Assembly (NCBI GenBank): GCA_951394045.1
Contig: OX595986.1
Span: 3,749,534-3,813,533 of the forward strand
From: Nitzschia sp. DOCU1
Taxonomy: Eukaryota > Bacillariophyta > Bacillariophyceae > Bacillariales > Bacillariaceae
Direction: 5' to 3'
Length of the DNA stretch: 64,000 nucleotides
Below are positions 10,419 through 19,528 of this stretch, in pieces. Made by a program: the position numbers and the translations under genes. How positions within the stretch are numbered: the stretch's first letter is position 1; every line of letters starts with the position of its first letter. The notes beneath the pieces are model-generated. The model was given only the letters and a program-made list of their open reading frames with translations, was not told the DNA's origin and did not search any database.

Positions 10419-11266
10419 ATGTTGACTCACGTTACGATTGAAGCCGTGTTAAAGGTCAAGGACCGCGAGAAGGCTCTTGATGGCATCGAAAAGCTCTCGG
10501 CCAGGGTCAAGAACGAGCCGCGCACGGTGACCTACGGCTTTGTCAAGATGGATGAAGATATCATCTTGGCAATCGAGCGATACCAGGATGCAGCTGCCTT
10601 CACAGCTCATTTGGAAAACACCGGTGACTTGATGCCCGAGTGGCTCGAGGCTGTAGAATGTGTGAAGTTGACAGGCATTAGCCCCAAGAGCGAAACGGAG
10701 GCTCTCAAGGCGATCTTATCTCAATTCGGGATGGACGACAAGATCGAATACTACGAAATCCACGGGGAAGGTGGTATTTACAACTTAACCAAAACCGAAG
10801 CTGGCGAGGCTGCCTTTTGCAAGATCTGCCCTCTCTTTACAGTCTTGGATGCCGAGAAGTTGGAAGAGGCACGTTGCTGATTGTCAAGGGATTTCTGCTG
10901 TGGTGGACGACCGTAAATTTAACAGGAACTCTGAATCACTCCTCCCCGCTACAGGGCTTTATCAAGCCGCTCATGGAAGGCACCGCCAAGGAAACTAGTA
11001 CTTGCTTGCACTACTCGATTTATATGAATGGCGATAAGCTCTTCTTCGACGAATCCTACGTCAATGGCGAGGCCGTGAACACACATGTGGGCCAGGCGGG
11101 CCCAGCTATTACGAGCGCTATTGAAAAAGGAATTGTCAAGTTAGAGTCTCTCTCTGTCTTTGGCCCGGCTGCCGAATTGGATGTGACTCGTCCGGTTATG
11201 GATGGATTGGGTTCAACGTATAAGGAGTGGATCAAGCTGACTTCTTCTGTCAAAATGGCTTGCTAA
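10419..11266 (+). CDS. Two-domain ABM-like (dimeric alpha-beta barrel) protein
   Basis: Two exons, 10419-10868 and 10955-11266, give about 253 residues. Both halves look like antibiotic-biosynthesis-monooxygenase-type ferredoxin-like domains: EAVLKVKDREKALDGIEKL...YGFVKMDEDIILAIERYQD in the first, and LHYSIYMNGDKLFFDESYVN...HVGQAGPAI in the second. The join requires a GC-AG intron: the exon ends GAA GAG, the intron starts GCACGT, and it ends CTACAG. This is the only phase-0 solution I found, because no GT donor gives a continuous frame. ABM-fold proteins are often small monooxygenases or heme oxygenases. No substrate can be inferred. Confidence 0.6.
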
Positions 11267-11546
11267 TAGTGTTGATAGATGTCGATACTTTTTCAGCTAA
11301 GGCGCTATTGCCACGCCAGTTTAGTCTGTCACAGTAAAAAATTCTTGCCTGGGCTGGTGCATAGTACCATATCGACCTGCAAGAAACACTATGGATAGTA
11401 CGGCATACATCCTCGTCGTCGTTATAGATGCCGCATATCACCACCCACCATGATCCATGGTCAAAATACGGTCGACTGTGTAGCCGATCTGCGTTGAAAG
11501 GACTGAAGCAGGGATCAACAACAACAGCTCTCTCAACAATCGCAAA

Positions 11547-13985
11547 CTATGGCCTTTTGCGCTTCGCGGGTCGCCCTTTGCGCTTGGCATGATCCAGGAG
11601 AGCTCCAAGTGCATTTTGTCCAGGCCCAACTGAAGTAGCTACGGACTTGTCGCCCTCGCCAAGCATTTCTTCTACCCCCATGCCGGCTTCCGTTCGGTTG
11701 TTTGCTCCTATTTCCCCATCTGGAGTATGCTTTGGTGACTGTTTGGCTCTGGCTCTTGTTATTCGTAGGTTTGGGCCCAGATCCCTAGGAGAATAACCTG
11801 CTTGTTTCATCAGCTCTCCCAGCGCAACGCCACCAGGTCCAACCGAACTAACCAATGACGTTTCGTCACCCGCCTTCACTTCCGCCGATGAATGGTCTGG
11901 TGTTCGCCCCGTTGTGCGATGAAGTCCCGGGTGTCGCTGCGTTGGTTTGCTTCTTTGGTTTTTGGGGGGCTGCCCACTTTTGCTACCACGAGTTGCTCGT
12001 TGGCCACTTGAGGTGGTCCTGGCAGGAGGCTTGGAATCATAATTTACTACGGCAGGTGTTTGACCGTGGTATCTACTACCCGTATTTGCCTGCTCCAGGA
12101 GAGAATCTAGAGCTGCACGGCCCGCTCCCACCGAAGACACCATAGATTGGTCGCTTTGGGGGGTGGCTGTCTTTGTCGCCCGTGCCTTGCGCTTTTGTGG
12201 TTTTCGTTGCCGGCCTTTTGTATTTTTGGAAACTTTCTTCAGCAATGAATCCAACGCTTGTTTCCCGACTGCCGAGCTTGCTACCGTCGCTTCGTCCTCG
12301 TCGTTGGTATTGTCGTCCAAATCAGACTGAGCCGACATATTTGAGATATCCGAAGCATCATCACCAGCATTCTTGTCGTCAAGATAGTCATCTGTCATCA
12401 AAAACCGTGCCACTTGGTTGGTTTCTGCTGGAGACAGGGCCAGCAGTGGCTCGGGCTGGTTGCTGGAGGTGCCGACCCGAGCCGGGACGTGCGCGGGTCC
12501 CTTGGCCGAAGCCAACAGGCTCTGGATGGCATTGCGTCCCGGTCCCGTAGCAACAGATATACCCCCTGCTCCAAGCGTCGAAACGTCGCCCCCCAATGAC
12601 GCTTCGTCGTCCATGGCTTGCCCCGAGAAATGAAAATCGCCTCGCTGCACCAATTCGTAGAAGGCACTGCGAAGGTGGTTTTGAAGTTCCGGCGAAACGC
12701 TGTCGGGCAGTACCAGCTGACAAGAATTCATAACTACGGGGGATTCCAACTCTCCTGGTGCTTTCGGACCCTCGGCTGGTAAACGACTCTGACCGCTTTC
12801 TTCATCGTTGTTGCTGTTGTTGTCCCCTTGTCCCTCGTTCCCCATGGTAGTGCCCGTGGTGCTCTTCAACGGCATGCCACCTGCTATCTGTGCAGCCATT
12901 TCGGACCATGATATCTTCCCATCGAGAGGCAAAACTGGTTCCAACGTGTTTCGTAGTTGAGCTGTGAGCTTGGTCTTGGTTATACCTAGATGAATCGATT
13001 GGATCGACTTCTGGTAGTCTTTCATCATGTTTGCTAGTGTGTCCCAGTCTTGAGTCAGATTAGCACCATCAGCAGTAGTAACGATTGGGTCGGTGACGGT
13101 TATGGCAGGAGGCGCAATGGTGGATTCACTTATAGCTTCAGTCGTTGATTGCGCTGGAGTCTTTTTGGCTCTGACATTCTTTCGGCTTAACCAAGTCACG
13201 TCACGGTAGGGGTAGTCCGGGTGGCCCGCCATGGCTTCTAACCCAACCGGGCCCGTGTACTCGCAAAAGTCCCAGTGTGGTGCAAGTCGTTCAATGACAG
13301 TAATAGTGTCCCGTGCAAAACCACAGGTACAACACGACGACGACAATGCCCGTTGCACTTGACAGCACTCCAAACGGGTTCGACACTGTTCTTGGAGACG
13401 CAACACTAACGCAAAGTGCTCCTGATCGATTCGAATCGGTTGCCGAAAGGCTCTTCGTTCTCGGATATTGAATCCATTCGTCAAATAGTCCATGGGTGTC
13501 ATTGCTTCAGTCCTCAAAAGTGGATTTGTTTCGTAGAGAGTGTAAAGCGTAAAGATGGTTATACAGGCCCCGTCTAGCAGAGTATTGTTGTTGTTGCTGC
13601 CAGTAGAAATAGTAGGTTGCATCATGGCATTTCGAAACAGATCTAGGCATGCTGCGTAGATAATTTGCGAGTAAGCTTCTCGGTCGCATCGACTGTCGGG
13701 GAGTAGTAAATGAACGAGGGCAATTTTGGCGGATCCGAAACTTTCTTTAAAGATCCGAAATGCCCGTCCAGACTCCCAATGATGATTATTGTCGCCCGAA
13801 GCATTTGTCGATTGCTGCTGAATTCGCTCAAGAAAAGTATCTTGAAAGGCCTTCAAATCTTGGGTAATGGCCACTTGAGTCGGTCCACCACCTTGGGTGA
13901 CGCGTTGCAGCGTTCCATCCGTTTTGCGCTTTCGGTTTTCCGCGTGACTTCCAAAGACTGGATCTCTCAGTCGATAGGGCAGCAT
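11547..13985 (-). CDS. SNAPC1/SNAP43-like snRNA-activating complex subunit with C-terminal repeats
   Basis: Single exon, 812 residues. The N-terminal ~250 residues resemble SNAP43: an AFRIFKESFGSAKIALVHLL segment, a helical stretch with TIFTLYTLYETNPL, and QPIRIDQEHFALVLRLQEQ. SNAPc binds the proximal element of snRNA promoters for Pol II and Pol III. The rest is Ser/Gly/Asp-rich. It contains five spaced copies of a motif like SVATSVGPGQNALGALLDHA, at about residues 474-496, 566-587, 614-636, 710-731 and 781-805. The linkers are basic (RKPQKRKARATK, and KRKGRPAKRKRP at the end). The repeats are not part of known SNAPC1. The family call rests on the N-terminus only. Confidence 0.55.
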   Translation of the reverse strand: MLPYRLRDPVFGSHAENRKRKTDGTLQRVTQGGGPTQVAITQDLKAFQDTFLERIQQQSTNASGDNNHHWESGRAFRIFKESFGSAKIALVHLLLPDSRCDREAYSQIIYAACLDLFRNAMMQPTISTGSNNNNTLLDGACITIFTLYTLYETNPLLRTEAMTPMDYLTNGFNIRERRAFRQPIRIDQEHFALVLRLQEQCRTRLECCQVQRALSSSCCTCGFARDTITVIERLAPHWDFCEYTGPVGLEAMAGHPDYPYRDVTWLSRKNVRAKKTPAQSTTEAISESTIAPPAITVTDPIVTTADGANLTQDWDTLANMMKDYQKSIQSIHLGITKTKLTAQLRNTLEPVLPLDGKISWSEMAAQIAGGMPLKSTTGTTMGNEGQGDNNSNNDEESGQSRLPAEGPKAPGELESPVVMNSCQLVLPDSVSPELQNHLRSAFYELVQRGDFHFSGQAMDDEASLGGDVSTLGAGGISVATGPGRNAIQSLLASAKGPAHVPARVGTSSNQPEPLLALSPAETNQVARFLMTDDYLDDKNAGDDASDISNMSAQSDLDDNTNDEDEATVASSAVGKQALDSLLKKVSKNTKGRQRKPQKRKARATKTATPQSDQSMVSSVGAGRAALDSLLEQANTGSRYHGQTPAVVNYDSKPPARTTSSGQRATRGSKSGQPPKNQRSKPTQRHPGLHRTTGRTPDHSSAEVKAGDETSLVSSVGPGGVALGELMKQAGYSPRDLGPNLRITRARAKQSPKHTPDGEIGANNRTEAGMGVEEMLGEGDKSVATSVGPGQNALGALLDHAKRKGRPAKRKRP

Positions 13986-14617
13986 TACTGCACTTCTCAG
14001 GCATTGCAGATGACTAATGACGATACCATTGCAAATTAGGTGCGAGAGCTTATGGTAGGTAATAACAAGAGGGGGTGATGGTGTCGGATATAATTGTGGC
14101 AGGAACTATCATGGTCTGATGAGAAGAGAGTGGGGCATCTTTCGTAGCAGAGTGTCGTCGTCATCATTCAACGTTTTTTGGTCACATCTGTCATTATGGT
14201 CGCTCGAGTCGAATTGACCTTTCATTTCTACTATTTCACGACACAGTGACGAACGAATGGTGGCAGTCGTCTCACGGCAGGCATGATGAGATACGTCGTT
14301 TCCTCGAAAGATATTATGGTATTCAGTAGTGGTGTAGAATTGGATGGATTCCAGCTTCTATTTACTGGTAGAACACGAATGGTGTCAATGGCAGCAGCGT
14401 CGAGGGTACTTTGGTCGACAGATAAACAACTCTCTATAAACCAACGGCCATGTCGGCGATTACTTCAACAGGCGGTAGACAACAAGATGCTAGAGATATC
14501 GGTTCTATTTGCAATTTTTGTATTCTCGAAACTAGCACTCTTGGAAAGCAAATTCAGTGGCGGTGCTCGAACTTTTTTCCAGAAGCGCAATACCAGCATC
14601 GCAATGGAGCCATGCTT
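13986..14617. other. Intergenic upstream of the SNAPC1-like gene
   Basis: No supported gene. It separates the start of the SNAPC1-like gene from the stop of the MAPEG gene. Short open frames on + at 14283-14686 have no recognisable motif. Confidence 0.5.
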
Positions 14618-15208
14618 TTAAAGGATTGGCTTTCCAACAATGAACGAAATGCTCGACACGGCCGAAATGAAAAAGCTGGCGATTAGTCCACGCCACATGA
14701 GTGGGGCCAATTTGCTGGCATATCTTCCCATTGGATCTCCATCCGAATTGGCATAACCGTTCGAGAGGGCCACACGGCCAACACAATACGCCAAACAAGA
14801 CAAGCCCGCCGAAATGGGATAGTGCACAGCACCCACCAACGAAATGATACACAAATAGGGAAAGGTTTCAAAGATATGCTGATGCGATCGTTGGATGCAG
14901 TTGAACGTCCGGGCATGTTTGGAGGTTCCCTGGGCGTAAAGATTCGGCAATCCATAACGTTCTTCGACATCTTTTTCTCCGTCTTTTTTGGCCAGCTCGA
15001 TGAACTTGGAGCGGGATCGACCAACGACCAAAAATCCATGCAACATGCACCAGAAACTCATGCCCGTCAAAATGAGGGGCGTAACGCCAAACAACTTTGG
15101 CAAGCCGAGGGATCCAGTGCCCAGAGCGAGAGCTGGTGTTACATAGTGGGACTCGGCAAGCATGCTTACCAGACCGGCACCTAAACTGGTGCCCAATAGC
15201 ACAGACAT
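14618..15208 (-). CDS. MAPEG-family membrane protein, MGST3-like
   Basis: Single exon, 196 residues from the ATG at 15208. Four hydrophobic segments are visible. Between the first pair and the rest lies ARTFNCIQRSHQHIFETFPYL, which fits the FNxxQRxHxN...E...FL signature of MAPEG enzymes, and the C-terminal half has NGYANSDGDPMGRY. MGST3-type members conjugate glutathione to lipid peroxides and may act in eicosanoid-like lipid metabolism in ER membranes. The His in place of Asn after QRSHQ is a small departure. A longer in-frame upstream extension lacks membrane features, so the internal ATG is preferred. Confidence 0.8.
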   Translation of the reverse strand: MSVLLGTSLGAGLVSMLAESHYVTPALALGTGSLGLPKLFGVTPLILTGMSFWCMLHGFLVVGRSRSKFIELAKKDGEKDVEERYGLPNLYAQGTSKHARTFNCIQRSHQHIFETFPYLCIISLVGAVHYPISAGLSCLAYCVGRVALSNGYANSDGDPMGRYASKLAPLMWRGLIASFFISAVSSISFIVGKPIL

Positions 15209-15675
15209 GATGATGATGCGAATGTCAAGAGACCTTTTGAAAGGTAATGCAGCTGACAATATGAGGGAGAGTTGATGACCTCTGACCAGGCACAAGGGGG
15301 AAGGTAGGGTAGAAATTGGATCTTTCGCGCCTTTCGAATTCCAAAACGCTCGCTCGAACCATTTCGACGTTCCATGAATTTCGTGGTCTGTCGTCTGTCG
15401 TGGACCGGGCGAAGCAAAGACGGACTCACTCACCTAGCACATATACCTACTGTTTTGTGTAAATATAATACCCACAATACCACCATTACATCTTTGACAC
15501 CGCCCATCGCCATATCTCCAGTGTCGTCGTCACGCGATCCTTTTTGCTTCCACTACTATCATACCGTGGGCCTCTGCCGCTCTCATTTCGGTTGCGTTCC
15601 CACGATTATCACACTTCTCCTTCCCTTTCGCACTGCAGTAACAATAAAGACAAAGGGACGTCTTTGGATGAAACA
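15209..15675. promoter_or_regulatory. Shared divergent promoter region, MAPEG gene and P-loop gene
   Basis: The two coding starts face away from each other, so this ~470-base stretch must hold both promoters. I see no clear TATA box. A CT/CA-rich tract covers about 15470-15640. Confidence 0.4.
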
Positions 15676-17286
15676 ATGAGCAGTAGTCTTCCATCCTTTT
15701 GGATCCAATCGTCTTGGCGGGGCGATCAAACCATCGAACAAATCGGCCGACGGGGACGAAGCGAACTCAAAAAGGATCATGTCCACGGCACAGTCGGTCT
15801 CTATGCTCTCTATGGTTCGTGGAATTCGCCCCCCAAGGCGGATCATTCCGGTCTCTTGTCATTGCTGGATGCACTATTGCATCCTCATGCTCGACGTGAT
15901 ACACAATATGCGACTGGTCGTGTACAAGTCGACAGTGAAGAAGACGAGCTGGAAGAATTGTTCTGTAATGACGACAAAACAGATGCTACGTCGTTTCCGT
16001 GTCCACCTCAAACGCTGCCAGTGCTGGTGTTGATTGTACGGAGAGCTTCCATGAAGGAACCAGAAATACGCTATTTAACTGCCTTGTCGTCCGAGGAGAT
16101 TTTGGGCTTTTGGAAGGGCAAAAAGGAAGCTTCCACGAATCTATCGGCGGCTGCCGTCGACGAAATCCATCATGCGCTTTCCTCGTTTGGCTTGGGAGCA
16201 CCAGCGCCCTCCACAAGTATGACATCACCCACTTCACCTCACAGTAATGGTGCTGCTGGTAGTTCGACGACGACGCCACGGAGTAATACGGAGCCCGCCC
16301 TGAGAATCTTTATTGCTGGAGATCGCATGTCCGTGGGCAAAACGAGCATTTGTCTCGGATTAATAGGAAGTCTGGTGCGCATGGGGTATCCTACAGAATC
16401 ATTGGCGTATATCAAACCTGCCACACAAAATGAAAAGCCACAACTTATACAGCATTATTGTGATCGGCTGGGCATTGAGTGCGTCTCGATTGGTCCTATT
16501 GTCTACTATCGAGGATTCACGCGTGCGTTTTTAGCTGGAGAAACTGAAACGTCAGAAGAATTGCTGGCCAAGGTTGAAGACGCTGTGGACAAACTAGCAC
16601 AGGGCAAACGGGTTGTGATTGTGGATGGCGTGGGATTTCCAGCCGTAGGATCGATTTGTGGGACGGACAATGCGTCGGTCGCAAGGGCATCGGGATATCC
16701 AAGTGAAGAGGAGGAGGGAGGGTCCAAGAGACGGCAACCGGCAGGTGTGATTTTGATTGGAGGCCCTGGAGTAGGAGGCTCTGTTGATGCTTTTAATCTC
16801 AATGCCACGTACTTTGAGCGGGCTCAAGTTCCAGTATTGGGCGCTATTTTCAACAAATTGAGTTTGGAAGGATTCTATTCCCTGGAGAATTGTAAATCGG
16901 CAATTACATCCTATTTTGCACAAAATGATCACCAAGTACGTCTTGGGCGTCAAGCCTTTGGTTTTGTTCCTCTCTTTTCGGGAATTACGGGCGACAAGGC
17001 CATGGAACATGTCTTTGATTATATTCAGACATTTCAACAACATGTCGACGTCCAGTCCATTTTGGACTCTGCATCCAAAGTCCAAGATCAATCTTTTCCA
17101 CTTGAAATGGAAATTGATGAAGGCGGAGATGATCACCATCGAACTGTGATTATGAGCAACTCGATTCCGACGACAAAGACACCAGTAAGGCCCGCCAAAC
17201 GAGTCAAGGTATCAGGAAAACGAAGTCGATCCCGCGAAGAAATAGAACAGGAGGCAATTCAATCAGGTGCGGCTCCCTCTGCATGA
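15676..17286 (+). CDS. Dethiobiotin-synthetase-like P-loop (AAA_26) protein
   Basis: Single exon, 536 residues from the ATG at 15676. The first ~200 residues have no family that I recognise. From about residue 210 there is a BioD/CobQ-type P-loop domain: IFIAGDRMSVGKTSICLGL (Walker A near 214-222), YIKPATQ, RVVIVDGVGFPAVGSICGTD (a switch-like acidic strand) and GGPGVGGSVDAFNLN. This layout is that of the DRTGG/AAA_26 proteins found next to phosphotransacetylases, not of true dethiobiotin synthetase, which has different substrate loops. The C-terminus is basic with an RSRSREE tail. The enzyme activity is unknown. Confidence 0.6.
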   Translation: MSSSLPSFWIQSSWRGDQTIEQIGRRGRSELKKDHVHGTVGLYALYGSWNSPPKADHSGLLSLLDALLHPHARRDTQYATGRVQVDSEEDELEELFCNDDKTDATSFPCPPQTLPVLVLIVRRASMKEPEIRYLTALSSEEILGFWKGKKEASTNLSAAAVDEIHHALSSFGLGAPAPSTSMTSPTSPHSNGAAGSSTTTPRSNTEPALRIFIAGDRMSVGKTSICLGLIGSLVRMGYPTESLAYIKPATQNEKPQLIQHYCDRLGIECVSIGPIVYYRGFTRAFLAGETETSEELLAKVEDAVDKLAQGKRVVIVDGVGFPAVGSICGTDNASVARASGYPSEEEEGGSKRRQPAGVILIGGPGVGGSVDAFNLNATYFERAQVPVLGAIFNKLSLEGFYSLENCKSAITSYFAQNDHQVRLGRQAFGFVPLFSGITGDKAMEHVFDYIQTFQQHVDVQSILDSASKVQDQSFPLEMEIDEGGDDHHRTVIMSNSIPTTKTPVRPAKRVKVSGKRSRSREEIEQEAIQSGAAPSA

Positions 17287-17501
17287 TCCCGGTCGAAAAG
17301 GTAGTGGCGAACTTATGTTGGATTGATTGGCAATTCTACACAAGCTGTAGAAAGAATGACGCGATGGTCGACCAATGCCATGTTAGGCTGCTGACGCTGA
17401 ACAACTTGCCCTCTCTCCACACTACAACGCTCGTCGCTTCCGAAAGCCAAGAACATGTTGATAGCAATATTGTTCATAGATTTTGCTATTATACCAATCT
17501 G

Positions 17502-17974
17502 CTATAATTTCTTGATATCTTGCTCCCGTTTGTATTCTCGAGCATCCGCGAGCCGTTCTTGAATGTCGGCGATCGTTTCATAATTCGAAGGTTCCGACCG
17601 AACCGCCACATCAAACAAGTCGTGAGTTCTAGACTCATTGTTGGCTTTGTGCGACGCGACAAACATGTAGCCATTGCACTTGTCTATCCGTGCCACAACC
17701 CGTCCCACCGACTCGGCGCTGGAAATATCCAAGGGTAGAAACGAAAGCAGCCCAAACTCTTCTACCGTTTCGGCGAGAACACGGTGCAATTTCTCGTGCT
17801 TTCGAAAGAATGGAGATGACCGTGTCTTGCGACGAGCCTTTTGGTAGTCGGGGTCTTCTGTGTAGTCATCATAGTCGACGTCATTGATATTGTCATCGTG
17901 TTCATGTTCATTCATGCTTCCTCCCTGCAAGAATGGAAGTAGACGGTTCAGGTCCTGACATTCCGTAAAAAACT
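17502..17974 (-). pseudogene. GPN2 3' fragment (truncated duplicate)
   Basis: This holds the last ~157 codons of GPN2, including the natural stop, at near-complete identity to the intact gene at 19529-20653. The P-loop, the GPN motif and G3 are missing and the upstream junction is non-coding, so no working GTPase can be made. Its lack of mutations suggests a young duplication or continuing gene conversion. Confidence 0.9.
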
Positions 17975-18215
17975 GAAAAGAATTAAAATCCACTTTGCTG
18001 CTCGAAGCCACTATATGAGAGACCAGGATCTTGTAAGTCACGATTGGGTACGGTTGTATGGAGGACTATAGTCCTAAATGATTCTGGTACTACTAAAAGA
18101 AGCCATCAGTATTCTTCAAGCTTCTTGCCTGCCTTTCACGTCTCCTGCGACGGTCAGCAATTGCTGGTGGAAGCAGGCAGAACAATCCTCCAGGCTACTA
18201 AGCTTGAGACTTCGA

Positions 18216-18366
18216 CAAGAATCTTGCCCAACAAGGGCGCCCTCTCCCGCTAGCCATTCCTTGAGGTTTGGATTCCCTTGCAGTTCGGACGCTACTACTA
18301 TCGTACTACTAGCTAGCTAGTGGCAACCTCATCTGGCATGATGGTGGCGGGAAAGCAGTGCTTTCG
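18216..18366 (+). repeat. Direct repeat R1 (of four)
   Basis: Begins caagaatcttgcccaacaag and ends gtgctttcg. It lies upstream of the first small membrane-protein gene. Relatives lie at 19356-19488, 21169-21304 and 22343-22475. R1 contains extra small insertions. Confidence 0.8.
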
Positions 18367-18549
18367 ATGAAAACGCGACTACTCTCACTTTGTTACAAAT
18401 TCGGACTGGTCGACTCCGAATCTTCCGAGAGAGAAGATTTTAGGTCGCACACTCATCAAGTCGTCGCCCCCGGCAACTCATAAAACTGCAAAAGGAATAA
18501 ACATTCTTCTACAAGAGATTCGAAGGCATTTGTCTGATATATCGAGAAT

Positions 18550-19095
18550 ATGACAATATTAACCATGGATCCCTCGCAAATCAAAATGATGGCAATTGAG
18601 CGATTAAACAATGCCCCGGTGCGTTCAGCCCCCATGGAAGAACGTGAGGAAATCTCGCTCTCGCCGGGCCAATCAGCCCCGGCGACGAGTCTCCCTGCTT
18701 ACTCGAATGAACATCCGGAAATGGTACAAGTAGAGGCGACCTTGGTCGCCGATGAGCCAAACGCCTCGGATACTTCTATGACCGGCCATCCGCAGACCAC
18801 GATCCAAGTTGTCGCCCTACCCCAACAAGAAAAACTTCATCAACAACCAATGGGTCAAGGGTCTCCTATCCCAGCAGGTGCTCGATGGGTCACGGTCAAA
18901 TACAATGGGGTTGTTACTTGGTCCACTTGTGCGACTGTGTCCGTCGTGACATGCTTGTTTACCCTTCTCCCATGTGGAGCTTTTGCGTTCTTTTGTCCGT
19001 GCGACTCGAAAAGAGCTTACGAACACAACGGGTACGTCTTTGATGAATTTGGAAAACCATTGGGTCACGTAAACAACCTCCGTGTGGTATATTAG
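18550..19095 (+). CDS. Small membrane protein, LITAF-like layout, copy 1
   Basis: Single exon, 181 residues, or 176 if the better-context second ATG (accATGG, 18565) is used. The Pro/Ser/Glu-rich N-terminus is probably disordered. A C-terminal ~75-residue module follows: ARWVTVKYNGVVTWSTC, a hydrophobic stretch (TVSVVTCLFTLLPCGAFAFF), CPCDSKRAYEHNGYVFDEFG and KPLG. Order and spacing resemble LITAF domains (a W-containing strand, membrane-embedded helix, D-K-EH, PLG), which act at endosomal membranes. The two CxxC zinc knuckles of LITAF are absent, so this link is tentative. Copy 2 lies at 21551-22083. Confidence 0.6.
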   Translation: MTILTMDPSQIKMMAIERLNNAPVRSAPMEEREEISLSPGQSAPATSLPAYSNEHPEMVQVEATLVADEPNASDTSMTGHPQTTIQVVALPQQEKLHQQPMGQGSPIPAGARWVTVKYNGVVTWSTCATVSVVTCLFTLLPCGAFAFFCPCDSKRAYEHNGYVFDEFGKPLGHVNNLRVVY

Positions 19096-19355
19096 GTGCT
19101 GAGGAATGGCTGGATATGGCCAGCTTTGTCTGGAGGAGGAGTGAGGACGAATGAAGAAACTTCTTGTTGATCATCATTCTTCGTTGATGCTTGTTTCCGT
19201 CGCCTGGGGTCTAGATACTGCTTGAGGATCCATTTGGTTTTTCCAAGTGACAACTTGGCGTTCCGGCCGTGTTTTGGAGGACGGCCATGATAGGTTTTTT
19301 TATATTTACGAGGTAGACATCACTTTTCGCTCTTTTTACCTACCGGTAGAAGTAA

Positions 19356-19488
19356 CAAGAATCTTGCCCAACAAGGGCACCCTCTCCCGCTAGCCCGCCT
19401 TAGAGGTTTGGATTCCCTATAGTTCGGAGGCTACTACGATCGTGATGGCAGCCTCTGGCATGATGGCGGCGGGAACGCAGCGCTTTCG
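19356..19488 (+). repeat. Direct repeat R2 (of four)
   Basis: Lies downstream of copy 1 of the small membrane-protein gene, and is identical over its length to R4 as far as I can align it. The homology to R1 continues past it (gatgaaaacgcgactactc) to about 19509, where unit 2 begins. Confidence 0.8.
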
Positions 19489-19528
19489 ATGAAAACGCGA
19501 CTACTCATCATATTGTTGAAAGATTTTG

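Larger units (their letters stand above)
17467..19488. repeat. Tandem duplication, unit 1
   Basis: This unit corresponds to 19510-22475 but lacks about 950 bases that in unit 2 hold the 5' part of GPN2 and its promoter. The segment 17501-17974 matches 19528-20001 with a single mismatch (ccgta against ctgta). Right after it, 17985 onward matches 20955 onward. The join has about ten bases of unrelated filler (gaaaagaatt). The unit ends at cgctttcg, 19488, matching 22475. Confidence 0.9.

Noticed and set aside
11855..12633. Several open frames on + opposite the SNAPC1-like gene
   Set aside because: They follow the codon structure of the real minus-strand gene and show no family motif.
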